Below, one piece after another: positions 8,420 to 16,899 of a stretch of 41,641 nt of DNA. The translations under genes were made by a program, and so were the position numbers. Positions within the stretch are counted from its first letter, which is position 1; every line of letters starts with the position of its first letter. The notes beneath the pieces were generated by a model that did no database searches, was not told the DNA's origin, and worked only from the letters and a program-made list of their open reading frames with translations. Source of the stretch: Nostoc sp. NMS2 (lineage in GTDB: Bacteria; Cyanobacteriota; Cyanobacteriia; Cyanobacteriales; Nostocaceae); assembly GCF_017115105.1 (NCBI RefSeq), contig NZ_JABXKH010000162.1, forward strand, positions 1 to 41,641. Direction: 5' to 3'.

Positions 8420-9802
8420 CTAAATATTGACTTTCTTGATTTTGAGACTCTTCAAATATTCTTCTGGCTTTTCGGGGTCAAATTTGATGCCATCAAAAAA
8501 CTCTTCTACACCACGGGATGTATTTGTGGGAATATCAGCAGCCGCAATCCCAGCTTCTTTGGCAGCTTCTTTCCAAATATCTTCGCGGTTGACTTTGTTG
8601 ATCAGTTCCTTAGCCTTGGCAGCATTATTATCTAAGTAATCTTTAGGCAAGAATCCCCAACGAACGTTTTCAGTGATGAACCACAAATCATGACTCTTAT
8701 AGGGGTAGGAAACACTACCTCTTTCATCTTTCCAGTAATAAGCTGCCATTGATTTATCATCAATTTTGCGACCATCACCCATGTCATACTTACCTTGGTA
8801 TGGATCGGCTAAGATTTCCGGTGAAGAAAGATTAAAATAATTTCGTCCCGCGAGAAGTTGAGCAGCTTCTTTGCGGTTGTCAAAATTATCTAACCATTGC
8901 TGTGCTTCCATAATTCCTTTTAAAATTGCTTTGGTAGCCTTGGGATTTTTATCAACCCAGTCGCCTCTGATGGCAAGATATTCTTCAGGATGATTTTTCC
9001 AAATTTCTGCGGTTAATGCTGCTACGTAGCCAATCTTGTCTTGCACCAGACGATAAGGCCAGGGGTCGCCTGTACTAAAGGCATCCATTGTTCCTGTTTT
9101 CATGTTGGCCACAGTTTGCGCGGCTGGTACTGTGAGCAATTTGACATCTGCATCTGGATCTAAACCGCCTGCTGCTAACCAATAGCGAATCCACAAATCT
9201 TGGTTGACGTGGGGAAAGGTGAATGCAGCAGTGAAGGGTGTTGAGGATTTTAATTCCTTGAATAACGACTTAGCGCCAGCGAGTTGTAAACTAATACCTT
9301 TGCCTTGATGCTTGTTTGCGATCGCAATTCCATTTCCATGCGTAATCAATTGACATAAGATATACATGGGAATTTTTTGATTCCCCTTGGTGATTAAACC
9401 TTCTGTAATTAAATGTGGCATTGGCATCTGCCATTGACCGCCATCTATACCACCACCCGCCGAACCAATTTCCACGTTGTCTCTGGCTGCACCCCAAGAA
9501 GCTTGTTTGGAAAGACTAACATCAGTCATGCCATACTTGGCAAAAAATCCTTTTTCTTTAGCAATAATTAAAGGAGCCGCTTCTACAATGGGTATATATC
9601 CTAGCTTGACTGTAGTGGTTTCTGGTGTCTGTTCAGGACTAATATTAGCGACCGACTGAGCAGTTGGTTGTGCTTGAGTACTTCCACCAGTGAGGTTGTC
9701 AGGGGGATTGCCCAAACAGCCTTTTAGTAATACAGCACTCGCAGATACTCCAGCTGTAAATATAAATTTGCGACGGGAAATTTGATTAAAAAATTCTGTC
9801 AT
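8420..9802 (-). CDS. cmpA: Bicarbonate-binding lipoprotein CmpA
   Basis: Periplasmic, membrane-anchored solute-binding subunit, 460 residues. It has a twin-arginine-like SRRKF (9-13), a hydrophobic stretch and the lipobox LLKGC with Cys29. Several stretches match what I recall of CmpA rather than NrtA: LGYIPIVEAAPLIIAKEKG (NrtA has GFIALTDSAPL), GGGIDGGQWQMPMPHLITEG (NrtA has SGGIDGAHILTPMP), and HPEE (NrtA has HPEK; this is the Lys269-to-Glu270 difference reported near the ligand). It heads cmpABCD, and no nirA or narB is nearby, which also argues against a nitrate operon. AAAGGAG precedes the ATG. CmpA is induced by low CO2 through CmpR in other cyanobacteria; no clear CmpR site was found upstream here. 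Confidence 0.86.
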   Translation of the reverse strand: MTEFFNQISRRKFIFTAGVSASAVLLKGCLGNPPDNLTGGSTQAQPTAQSVANISPEQTPETTTVKLGYIPIVEAAPLIIAKEKGFFAKYGMTDVSLSKQASWGAARDNVEIGSAGGGIDGGQWQMPMPHLITEGLITKGNQKIPMYILCQLITHGNGIAIANKHQGKGISLQLAGAKSLFKELKSSTPFTAAFTFPHVNQDLWIRYWLAAGGLDPDADVKLLTVPAAQTVANMKTGTMDAFSTGDPWPYRLVQDKIGYVAALTAEIWKNHPEEYLAIRGDWVDKNPKATKAILKGIMEAQQWLDNFDNRKEAAQLLAGRNYFNLSSPEILADPYQGKYDMGDGRKIDDKSMAAYYWKDERGSVSYPYKSHDLWFITENVRWGFLPKDYLDNNAAKAKELINKVNREDIWKEAAKEAGIAAADIPTNTSRGVEEFFDGIKFDPEKPEEYLKSLKIKKVNI

Positions 9803-10140
9803 AATATCTCCTTTGAAGGTAAATTTTATTTTTTATAGCTATGACAATTTAGGCAAGAAAACAACGTCTTTCTTGCATTGTCTAATGATTAATCAAGCTA
9901 TATTGGATAATGTAAACGCAGTCATTTCATCAATGACGCGGCTACTTATATAAAAACTCGGCTAATTTATTGGCTCTGCTCTAATGTGATGCAGAGGCAT
10001 CATTCACCTTGTTGAAATCAGTTTACAGCCTTTGAAGCCAAATTAGTTAACTCGGAGTCTCGAATTATTAAACAAATATTAGATTAGATGTATAAGGAAA
10101 AATTTATCTATTTTCCTGAACTATAGTAATAACTTTTAAT

Positions 10141-10278
10141 ATATAAACTCTTACTTATGGAGACTATTATATTTACACTATGATTTACTGTTTTCGTTTA
10201 TTTTGTAACTTACTTCTAGTCGTAATTGGTCATATATAAGTTTTTATTTATGGAGACTATTATATTTAAATTATGATT
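10141..10278. repeat. 45-bp direct repeat pair upstream of cmpA
   Basis: Copies at 10141-10185 and 10234-10278 share TTATGGAGACTATTATATTT and, with six mismatches, the full 45 bp. The same TTATGGAGACA core recurs at 34780-34790, before another gene. The stretch 9803-10140 is AT-rich spacer without a gene. The pair lies 340-480 bp upstream of the cmpA start on the template side, so a regulatory role is possible but unproven. Confidence 0.6.
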
Positions 10279-10279
10279 G

Positions 10280-10386
10280 ATATAGCAATCCTATTTGATT
10301 TGCTCTCGACTAAAAAGTTCAGATCCCCGACTTCTTCAAGAAGTCGGGGATCTTTTTGTTCGTAACAACTGCATGGATTGCTATAT
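10280..10386. mobile_element. 107-bp inverted-repeat element with inner hairpin
   Basis: The ends ATATAGCAATCC (10280-10291) and GGATTGCTATAT (10375-10386) are exact complements. Inside, AGATCCCCGACTTCTT (10321-10336) and AAGAAGTCGGGGATCT (10338-10353) form a 16-bp palindrome followed by TTTT, which could also end plus-strand transcripts. There is no coding capacity. It reads as a non-autonomous MITE-like repeat. Confidence 0.65.
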
Positions 10387-10592
10387 GATGTCCAAATAAT
10401 TAGTTATCAAAAAAGAATTCAGGAGTCAGGAGCCAGAATAATGCCTCTGGCATCCGCGAACAGAATTGAATTCTGTGCGAGTGGCAGATGAATAAATCGG
10501 TTTAAGACCCCCCTAAATCGTTCGGCATCTCTGAAAGAGAAGATTTAGTGGTCAACTTTCGTAGTGGCGGGTCTGAAGCCCCCACTAATTGA

Positions 10593-10629
10593 TTCTGAAT
10601 TCTGTTAGCGGTAGCGGGGCGTTTAGCCC
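10593..10629. repeat. TTCTGAATTCTG-family repeat, copy 1
   Basis: A 37-bp unit beginning TTCTGAATTCTGTTAGCGG and ending GGGCGTTTAGCCC. It recurs with one mismatch at 23307-23343, there inside the hydrolase reading frame. The surrounding 10420-10660 is made of further GAATTC-containing repeats, and no gene is seen in 10387-10689. Confidence 0.75.
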
Positions 10630-10689
10630 ATTCAGACTTCTGAATTCTTCTTTGAGCTCGTCTCAACCTAGCAAATAGACGTGAGCAGT

Positions 10690-11952
10690 TCACGTAGTAT
10701 ATTCGGCGTTAATTCTCACGTAGTCGTAACTCAAATCACAACCCCAAGCTTTACCCACACCATAACCATTGCCAACATTAACGGAGATTAACACCGTATC
10801 TTGTTGGAGATAAGCACCCGTCGCTGCTTTTTTCAAATAAGCACTCGCTGCTGCACGATCAAAAGTTAAGGGTTGCCCATTTTCCAACATTAAGAAATCC
10901 CCTAACTTAATTTGCAGGTTTTCTTGCTCAAAGGGCACACCTGCACGTCCGGCGGCGGCAGCAATGCGTCCCCAGTTGGGATCTCGTCCAAAGATTGCAG
11001 ATTTAACTAAAGATGAACCAGCGATGGTTTTGGCTATTTGTCGGGCTGAGAGTTCATCATGGGCCCCTGTTACTTCCACTTCTATTAGACAGGTTGCGCC
11101 TTCACCATCACGAGCGATCGCTTTAGCTAAATGTTGACAAACTGCTGTTAACATGCCCTCTAATTTCTCTGCTTCTGCACCCCATTCTGTAATTGCGGGG
11201 GTGCGAGATTGACCATTTGCCAAGGCGATTAAGCTGTCGTTGGTACTAGTATCACCATCCACAGTAATAGAATTAAAGCTTCTATCAGCCGCCCTTGCTA
11301 ACATTTGTTGCCAAAGGGCTGGTGAAACTACAGCATCACAAGTAACAAATGCCAACATAGTTGCCATGTTGGGATGTATCATACCGGAGCCTTTGGCAAT
11401 GCCGCCAATTCTTACTGGGCGTTGGCGCAGCCCGCCGGAGGCATCGCCTACAGTTGTCTCTAGGGCAATAGATTTTGTTACCAAGTCTGTAGTGATAATC
11501 GCCCCGGCTGCGGCATCTGAGCCTGTTTCTGATAGTGCTGCTACTACTTTAGGAATTCCGCTTCGCAAAGCATCCATCTTAATTCTTTGACCGATTACGC
11601 CAGTGGAAGCCAATAAGACAGATTCAGACGAGATGTTTAGGGCTTGAGCTATTGCCAGAGCAGACTCTAGAGTATCAAGGTAGCCTTGATTACCTGTTGC
11701 GGCATTTGCTTGTCCAGCGTTGCAAAGGATGGCACGAGCGCTATGTTTAACTTGCAAGCGTTGGCGACAATATTCTACACAGGCAGCTTTAACTTGACTG
11801 GTGGTGAATACACCAGCTGCGATCGCTTCTACCTCTGAGAATATCAAAGCTAAATCCGGCAACCCCGAAGGTTTCAACCCTGCGGTAATTCCCGCCGCCT
11901 GATACCCCCTTGGTGCTGTAACACCACCTGTGATTTTTTGCCAATCTGCCAT
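10690..11952 (-). CDS. argJ: Glutamate N-acetyltransferase / amino-acid acetyltransferase ArgJ
   Basis: Carries out the transacetylation of the cyclic arginine pathway: it moves the acetyl group from N-acetylornithine to glutamate, and many members also use acetyl-CoA. The 420-residue precursor has the family length and the self-cleavage motif KGSGMIHPNMATMLAF. The chain is expected to be cut between Ala197 and Thr198, making Thr198 the N-terminal nucleophile of the beta subunit. The C-terminal part contains GRDPNWGRIAAAAGRAG and ends RINAEYTT, as in other ArgJ. The gene is followed within its stop region by a weak hairpin (10679-10695). It lies downstream of gatB on the same strand, 768 bp away. 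Confidence 0.95.
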   Translation of the reverse strand: MADWQKITGGVTAPRGYQAAGITAGLKPSGLPDLALIFSEVEAIAAGVFTTSQVKAACVEYCRQRLQVKHSARAILCNAGQANAATGNQGYLDTLESALAIAQALNISSESVLLASTGVIGQRIKMDALRSGIPKVVAALSETGSDAAAGAIITTDLVTKSIALETTVGDASGGLRQRPVRIGGIAKGSGMIHPNMATMLAFVTCDAVVSPALWQQMLARAADRSFNSITVDGDTSTNDSLIALANGQSRTPAITEWGAEAEKLEGMLTAVCQHLAKAIARDGEGATCLIEVEVTGAHDELSARQIAKTIAGSSLVKSAIFGRDPNWGRIAAAAGRAGVPFEQENLQIKLGDFLMLENGQPLTFDRAAASAYLKKAATGAYLQQDTVLISVNVGNGYGVGKAWGCDLSYDYVRINAEYTT

Positions 11953-12018
11953 TATTATTCCTTACAACTATCAGGTTGGATAGGTCAATTTATGCTTTAA
12001 AAAAGTACGGAGTGTTGA

Positions 12019-12110
12019 GTTAAGAGAGACGCGATCGCATCTGTACAGTTAGGAGAGACGCGATCGCGTCTGTACAGTTAGGAGTAGAGACACGATTAAT
12101 CGCGTCTGTT
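12019..12110. repeat. Three tandem HIP1-bearing palindromic units
   Basis: Units at 12019-12047, 12048-12076 and 12077-12110 share the form GTTAGGAGAGACGCGATCGC followed by GTCTGTACA. Units 1 and 2 are 29 bp with two differences. Unit 3 is longer and has CGATTAATCG in place of CGATCG, like the palindrome at 8379-8406. They lie just upstream of argJ. Confidence 0.75.
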
Positions 12111-12247
12111 ATTTATTTTCCCTCTGATTCCACTGCTCAGTCTCCAGTTCCTTTGATTGTGAGTTTATTTGCTGATGGCAATAATAATGCACCAGTTGGC
12201 GATTAGCATAATTGTTTTTACCTTTCTTATGACGAAAGACAGATACG

Positions 12248-12300
12248 AAAAAGGAGGGCCACTCAAGTGACTCTCCAGATCATTACGGTGCATCCTTTAA
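12248..12300 (-). ncRNA. Candidate small RNA, tandem copy 1
   Basis: Read on the minus strand. A TATGGT box at 12312-12307 is followed by about 50 bases containing GATGCACC and ATGATCTGGAGAG, then a GC-rich hairpin (12276-12253) and a T-run: the layout of a short RNA with an intrinsic terminator. The downstream copy at 12403-12451 keeps the box, the unpaired core and the hairpin. One stem pair changes C-G to T-A between copies (compensatory), and another is A-T versus G-T. Ends are inferred. Tandem sRNA families such as NsiR1 exist in heterocystous cyanobacteria, but I cannot say this is one. Confidence 0.45.
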
Positions 12301-12402
12301 TTTCACACCATATCATTTGTTGTCTAAGGGTTAATACTTATCTATTAAGATTCTTTCTAAAATTTTAATGAAGCTGCTCCGTAAATACCACAAACATAAA
12401 AT

Positions 12403-12451
12403 AAAAGAGAGCTACTTAGGCAGCTCTCCAGATCATCAGGGTGCATCTACT
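12403..12451 (-). ncRNA. Candidate small RNA, tandem copy 2
   Basis: Second copy of the unit described at 12248-12300, 155 bp away in the same orientation. The box is TATAGT at 12463-12458. The core again has GATGCACC and TGATGATCTGGAGAG. The terminator stem is GAGAGCT (12428-12422 on the minus strand) pairing with AGCTCTC, followed by TTTTATTTT. It lies between the gatB stop and argJ, so it could alternatively be an attenuator or processed 3' piece of gatB read-through; its own promoter-like box argues for independent transcription. Confidence 0.45.
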
Positions 12452-12629
12452 TACCACACTATATCATTTTAGGTATGCGGGTAGTCACCAGCTTTTATAT
12501 GAAGATTCTATAAAGAAACACCGAGAAAATACTTACTTGAGGCATGGGGCATTGGCCAAACAGGGCATGATGAAGAGACAAGGGAGACAAGGAAGAGGGG
12601 GAAGACAAGGAAGAGACTATTCAATAATT

Positions 12630-12665
12630 CCCCCTTGTCCCCCTTGTCCCCCTTGTCCCCCTTGT
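12630..12665. repeat. 9-bp minisatellite (CCCCCTTGT) x4
   Basis: Four exact units at 12630, 12639, 12648 and 12657, followed by CTCCCTGCTCCCCC. The mirror-like purine stretch at 12572-12615 could pair with it. Its translation (GDKGDK...) is an artefact of the repeat, not a protein. Confidence 0.85.
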
Positions 12666-12720
12666 CTCCCTGCTCCCCCATCCCCCTCATCTCACCCACT
12701 CTCCCTGCCTTGAAAGACCA

Positions 12721-14220
12721 CTAGACGTTCAGTTTCTTTTCTACCAATTCGTTAATCAGCTTAGGATCAGCACGTTTGGCTGTCTTTTTCAGAACTTGTC
12801 CGACAAAGAAACCTTTAAGGTTGGTGTTACCGTTGCGATACTTTTCTAGTTCTTTGGGATTGGCGGCTATGATTTCATCAACGATGGGTTCTAGTACACT
12901 AGGATCGGTGATTAACTCAAGACCTGCAAAAGCTTTTTCAGGAGAAATCCCACTGAGCAAATCTGGCAACTTTTCTTTAGCTTGAGCATTGCTAATTTTG
13001 CCCGTTTCAATGCGAGTAATGATATCAGCTAAATTGGTAGGAGTCAGCCCGATTTGAGTGATACTGAGTTTTTGCTTATTAAGGTAGGCTGCGATATCTT
13101 GAGTAATCCAGTTTGCAGCAGCTTTGGCATTTGCTCCAGATGCAATCGCAGTTTCAAAATATTCGGCTATTGAACGATCTTCTGTCAACACTCGCGCATC
13201 ATAAGCCGAAAGCCCCAACTCACTTTCATAATGATGGCGTTTTTGGGCTGGTAATTCTGGTAATTCGTTATGCCATTTCTCTAATTCTGCATCTGTTACC
13301 TCAATTGGTGCTAAATCTGGTTCAGGGAAGTAACGATAATCGCTAGAACCTTCCTTAATCCGCATACTACTTGTGCGTTGAGCGCCTTCTTCCCACAGCC
13401 GAGTTTCTTGAATAATGCTCTCGCCTGCTTCAATGGCGGCGATTTGGCGCTCAATTTCGTAGTCAATCGCTCGTTGAATGGCGCTGAAGGAGTTCATGTT
13501 TTTGATTTCTACCTTGGTGCCAAATTCCTTTCGTCCCACCGGACGCACAGAAATGTTGACATCGCAGCGCAGAGATCCTTCTTGCATATTGCCGTCACTC
13601 ACACCGAGATACCGCACAATCCGGCGTAACTCTTCGGCATATTCAGCAGCTTCTAATCCAGAACGCAAATCCGGTTCAGAGACAATTTCCACTAACGGTA
13701 TACCTGCGCGATTGTAGTCTACCAGAGAATAGGAAGAACCGGAAAGGCGAGTCTCGTTCCGAGAGGCTTCGCCAACGCTGCCGGCGTGTACCAATTTTCC
13801 CGCATCTTCTTCCATGTGCAGACGTGTAATCCCAATGCGTTTACGAGTGGGATTCCCCTCAGCATCTACTAATTCTATTTCTAACCAACCATGTTCTGCG
13901 ATCGGTAGGTCGTATTGAGAAATTTGGTAATTTTTGGGTAAGTCAGGATAAAAATACTGTTTCCGGTCAAACTTACTATATCTAGCAATTTGACAATTCA
14001 GTGCCAAACCAGTTTTGACAGCGTATTCTAATACTTTTTCATTGAGTACAGGTAAGACCCCAGGTAAACCCATACAAACCGGGTCAATGTTAGTATTTGG
14101 GTCAGCACCAAATGCCGTAGAGCTATTAGAGAAAATTTTGGTCTTAGTACTCAACTGACAATGGGTTTCTAGACCAATAATCGCTTCATACTCAGTTTTT
14201 ACAGTTGTAGCAGTCGTCAT
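12721..14220 (-). CDS. gatB: Asp/Glu-tRNA amidotransferase subunit B (GatB)
   Basis: Subunit of GatCAB, which converts Glu-tRNA(Gln) (and Asp-tRNA(Asn)) to the amidated form in the cytosol. The 499-residue protein begins in the usual way with EAIIGLETHCQLSTKTKIFS and has SKFDRKQYFYPDLPKNYQIS, the conserved RCDVNISVR near residue 223, and YRYFPEPDL near 307. The C-terminal YqeY-like tail ends GFFVGQVLKKTAKRADPKLI. Length is typical. The partner gatA lies at 40087-41547 on the other strand; gatC is not in the window. Repeats of the 3' spacer touch the stop codon but do not alter the protein. Confidence 0.96.
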   Translation of the reverse strand: MTTATTVKTEYEAIIGLETHCQLSTKTKIFSNSSTAFGADPNTNIDPVCMGLPGVLPVLNEKVLEYAVKTGLALNCQIARYSKFDRKQYFYPDLPKNYQISQYDLPIAEHGWLEIELVDAEGNPTRKRIGITRLHMEEDAGKLVHAGSVGEASRNETRLSGSSYSLVDYNRAGIPLVEIVSEPDLRSGLEAAEYAEELRRIVRYLGVSDGNMQEGSLRCDVNISVRPVGRKEFGTKVEIKNMNSFSAIQRAIDYEIERQIAAIEAGESIIQETRLWEEGAQRTSSMRIKEGSSDYRYFPEPDLAPIEVTDAELEKWHNELPELPAQKRHHYESELGLSAYDARVLTEDRSIAEYFETAIASGANAKAAANWITQDIAAYLNKQKLSITQIGLTPTNLADIITRIETGKISNAQAKEKLPDLLSGISPEKAFAGLELITDPSVLEPIVDEIIAANPKELEKYRNGNTNLKGFFVGQVLKKTAKRADPKLINELVEKKLNV

Positions 14221-14357
14221 AATATCACTAATTTCGGCATAATCCTTGTAGTGGTACTATTGTAGCGGCGTATTGAGTTGCCCTGAAGACGGTTATTTGG
14301 GTGAGTAATGCTTACTCCGATGAGCTTGAAAAGGAAGGTGTGAACCCCAATGCTTTG

Positions 14358-14885
14358 TTGGATAGTTCAACAATGGCATTCTCGTGAATGCCAACTAGCC
14401 AAGGGATAGGATGCTACCACCTTGGGCAGTCGATTTACAGTCTTGGCAATTAGCGTGTTGATTCGTGGATGTGCCGTACCAGTGGCGTGGAAAGTGGTGA
14501 AAGCCAATGAACCAGGAGCTTGGAAACCATACTGGTTAGAACTGTTTGACCACTTAAAAGATTTTATTCCCAAACACATGACAGTGATTGTCACTGCCGA
14601 CCGAGGATTATATGCTGATTGGTTGTATGCCAAAATTGTCACATTTGGTTAGTCAGTGTTGGTGGTGAGGCTGATGCTAGCAACACTGGTAGTAGTTATG
14701 ATGAGCTACCAGCAAATCATCTGGCACATAATTTACCGCCTGCTCTCCAACCCACACGCCTTTTGAGTTGTTTGCGTCGTGGTTTCATCAAAGTTATCGT
14801 TGCTTTGTTATTGGGTCAGCCTCTCCCTTTTGGTCACTTTTTCCCTCAACCTTGGACTACTAATCTTAACTTCTCTTCTGCCTAA
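14358..14885 (+). pseudogene. Decayed DDE transposase (IS4-like)
   Basis: Fragments of one transposase in two frames. From 14410 the first frame reads DATTLGSRFTVLAISVLIRG, then VPVAWKVV and, at about 14594-14646, VIVTADRGLYADWLYAKIV, which carries the second catalytic Asp. A stop lies directly before DATTLG. The frame ends at 14652. The C-terminal part resumes in another frame (ELPANHLAH; LLSCLRRGFIKVIVALLLGQ; LPFGHFFPQPW, to 14885). The segment carrying the catalytic Glu and the N-terminus are missing. Inactive remnant; no terminal repeats were recognised. Confidence 0.72.
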
Positions 14886-15171
14886 AAAATAAAAACCTGC
14901 CCTTGAAAGCATCCCCCAACCCCTTCTCCCATATTTGGGATTCGGGGAGCTAGAATTTCAAAGTCCCTCTCCCATATCTGGGAGAGGGATTTAGGGTGAG
15001 GGCGAAAACTACGGTTCTCAACTTAGATGAGGTTTAGATGAATGCTACGTAAAAAGTTTAGATGCTGTTAATACTGATAAATTTGTCAAATTTGGGCTTA
15101 CTGACAGTGGAATCCTGACTTTATCTGTTAGGGAGGATAAAGCCTTTACAAGTCGTAAGGGAATTAATTAA
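14886..15171 (+). other. Spacer: palindromic repeat and an orphan coding fragment
   Basis: 14911-15000 holds a repeat with CTCTCCCATA and TGGGAGAGGG arms. From 15031 to 15171 one frame stays open for 46 codons after a stop (GLDECYVKSL; VKFGLTDSGILTLSVRED; FTSRKGIN, then TAA) but has no start codon. It may be the tail of a lost gene. 15172-15413 is AT-rich with nothing recognised. Confidence 0.35.
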
Positions 15172-15413
15172 ATAATTATTAAAAATATATACACACCTTG
15201 ATTAATGCCTGAAACTCTTTAATAATAAATCAAACTATTAAACAAAGATTAGCACTCAAGGCTTGTTGGTGCTAATTTTAAACTGAGGTTTAATACTTAT
15301 GATACAGATCGAAACTATACTTTTTCTAGATGCTTAAGTTACTTATAAAGTATTATTCTAAACGAATGAACTAAACCTTTCCTGCAAGCAATTTTACAAC
15401 TGGGAGTACTAGC

Positions 15414-15764
15414 ATGAAATACACTTTTGATATTGTAGGGGTATCTCCACTTTTGCAGTTTTTTAATCACCAACAGCAAAGTGAGCAAAAACCACATCAC
15501 CAAGGTGTGGAATACTTGGGAATACATACGTGTACACTAGATACGTTTCTAGAATCGGTAGAATCAGTTCCAGCCAAGTGGGGTTGGAATCTAGATCAAG
15601 TGGTAGATACCGTGATTCAGTTTTGGTTGAACAACTCAGACAGTATTAGTTATTGGAAAGTACGTTTAAGTAATGCTGGTGAAGATAATTTACTAGTCAC
15701 AAGATTGGCGGATATAATCGCTTTACAAGCTGAATTTGAATCCCTACTAGATCAGAAATGGTGA
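15414..15764 (+). CDS. Conserved-looking small protein, unknown function
   Basis: A 116-residue protein I do not recognise. GGGAG eight bases before the ATG supports the start. It is soluble, with no signal peptide or membrane span; acidic and aromatic residues are frequent (HTCTLDTFLESVESVPAKWG; WNLDQVVDTVIQFWLN). Codon use resembles the neighbours. It lies convergent to the ATP-grasp gene with 55 bp between stops, so the two are not co-transcribed. No function can be proposed. Confidence 0.6.
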   Translation: MKYTFDIVGVSPLLQFFNHQQQSEQKPHHQGVEYLGIHTCTLDTFLESVESVPAKWGWNLDQVVDTVIQFWLNNSDSISYWKVRLSNAGEDNLLVTRLADIIALQAEFESLLDQKW

Positions 15765-15819
15765 AGAGAGAGATAGCTATAGCTAGATAAGGGTAGAATT
15801 GCTCCGCCTGAAACCAAAA

Positions 15820-16830
15820 TCAATGCTTTTCTCTGTTAATCTCGTTTTCAAGTATTTTGAGAATTTTGAGATATAAATTTTCTACTCTCTGCGTCTGAAC
15901 TTCACCAAATGACGCATAATGAGTTAAGCTAGGAGCGCCATTCACTTCAAGGATTGTATAATCTACTATTGGTGAGGTTATATCACTAGCAAGAATATCC
16001 ACACCTGCTAATCTCAGTTCCATATCTTTTGTAATACTTACTGCTAGTTTTTGAAAATCAGGATGAATGCTTTCTGTAAAGTCTACTGCCTCGCCTCCAG
16101 TCGATAAATTTGCATTATCTAAAAGATATACAATATTATTCTTAGGGATCACACTACTAAAATTTAGCTTCCGTCTTCGCAAGTTTTTTTTAATTCTGTA
16201 ATCTTCAAAATCTATAATTTCTTTTCTACCATTTTTTATAAAACTTTCCTGCTTCTGTTGCATAAGTTCTAAAACATTAGATTGACCATCCCCGGTTACA
16301 AATAGGGGAATTCTTTGATATGCCGAAACTACTTCATCATCAAGTACTACAATTCTATAATCATTGCCACTATAAAATCGCTCAACAATGAAACCTGAGA
16401 CTTTTTGCAAGATTTTCTTGGCTACTTGATAGTATTCTTGCTTATTATGAACCTTGGTAACAAACATTCCTTGACTGAGATTAATCGGCTTGACAATTAC
16501 AGGAAATCCCAACTCTTTAGCATAATAGAATCCTTCGTCGATATTCCTGATATTAGCTATTTCTTCATATAGTTCTTCACTAAAAAATGTTTTCCCTTCG
16601 GTAACTTTGTAACCAAAATTATTCAAAAAAAAGCTGGAAACACTTTTATCTTTCGCTATTGCTGTTGAGCCAGAAGAATTAATACTAAATCTGGTATTCC
16701 TAAAAAAAGTTTTATTGCCATTTTTAAAGGTAATCAGTCCCACAAAGGTGCATTCTGGATCTACTAAAACTGCTGCTCCTATTTCCTCTGCTACTTTTTG
16801 AATGATTGATGTTACAAATGGTGTTTCCAT
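15820..16830 (-). CDS. Stand-alone ATP-grasp ligase, cyanophycin-synthetase-like
   Basis: A 336-residue ATP-grasp enzyme expected to join a carboxylate to an amine or thiol through an acyl-phosphate. Visible features are the lid region STAIAKDKSVSSFFLNNFGY (55-74), nucleotide-binding VIVKP with Lys114, FIVERFYSGNDYRIVV (147-162), VTGDGQSNVLELM, DNANLSTGGEAVDFTE (238-253) and the metal-binding YTILEVNGAPSLTHYA (291-306; Glu295, Asn297). These follow the ATP-grasp domain of cyanophycin synthetase and of bifunctional glutathione synthetases, but the N-terminal and Mur-ligase parts of cyanophycin synthetase are absent. Substrate unknown. A 48-residue ORF lies directly upstream on the same strand. 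Confidence 0.78.
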   Translation of the reverse strand: METPFVTSIIQKVAEEIGAAVLVDPECTFVGLITFKNGNKTFFRNTRFSINSSGSTAIAKDKSVSSFFLNNFGYKVTEGKTFFSEELYEEIANIRNIDEGFYYAKELGFPVIVKPINLSQGMFVTKVHNKQEYYQVAKKILQKVSGFIVERFYSGNDYRIVVLDDEVVSAYQRIPLFVTGDGQSNVLELMQQKQESFIKNGRKEIIDFEDYRIKKNLRRRKLNFSSVIPKNNIVYLLDNANLSTGGEAVDFTESIHPDFQKLAVSITKDMELRLAGVDILASDITSPIVDYTILEVNGAPSLTHYASFGEVQTQRVENLYLKILKILENEINREKH

Positions 16831-16899
16831 TATGATAACTATAATTTTACCGGGGGAACGTTAATATTCATTCTCAAATGAATGATTTGATAGTCTCTT

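Noticed and set aside
4015..9802. Nitrate transporter nrtABCD
   Set aside because: The family layout is the same, but the binding protein has CmpA-type motifs (YIPIVEAAPL, GGQWQMPMPHL, HPEE) and no nirA or narB is adjacent.
9803..10280. CmpR (LysR) binding sites upstream of cmpA
   Set aside because: Scanning by eye for TTA-N7/8-TAA gave only one-mismatch forms (for example near 9889 and 9903), so none is annotated.
10502..10693. 63-codon minus-strand frame
   Set aside because: Made of dispersed GAATTC repeats; the peptide KRPATANRIQN recurs where the same repeat lies in the hydrolase gene.
12441..12713. Reading frames with PPCPPCPPC or GDKGDKGDK
   Set aside because: Translations of the CCCCCTTGT minisatellite, with no independent coding signal.
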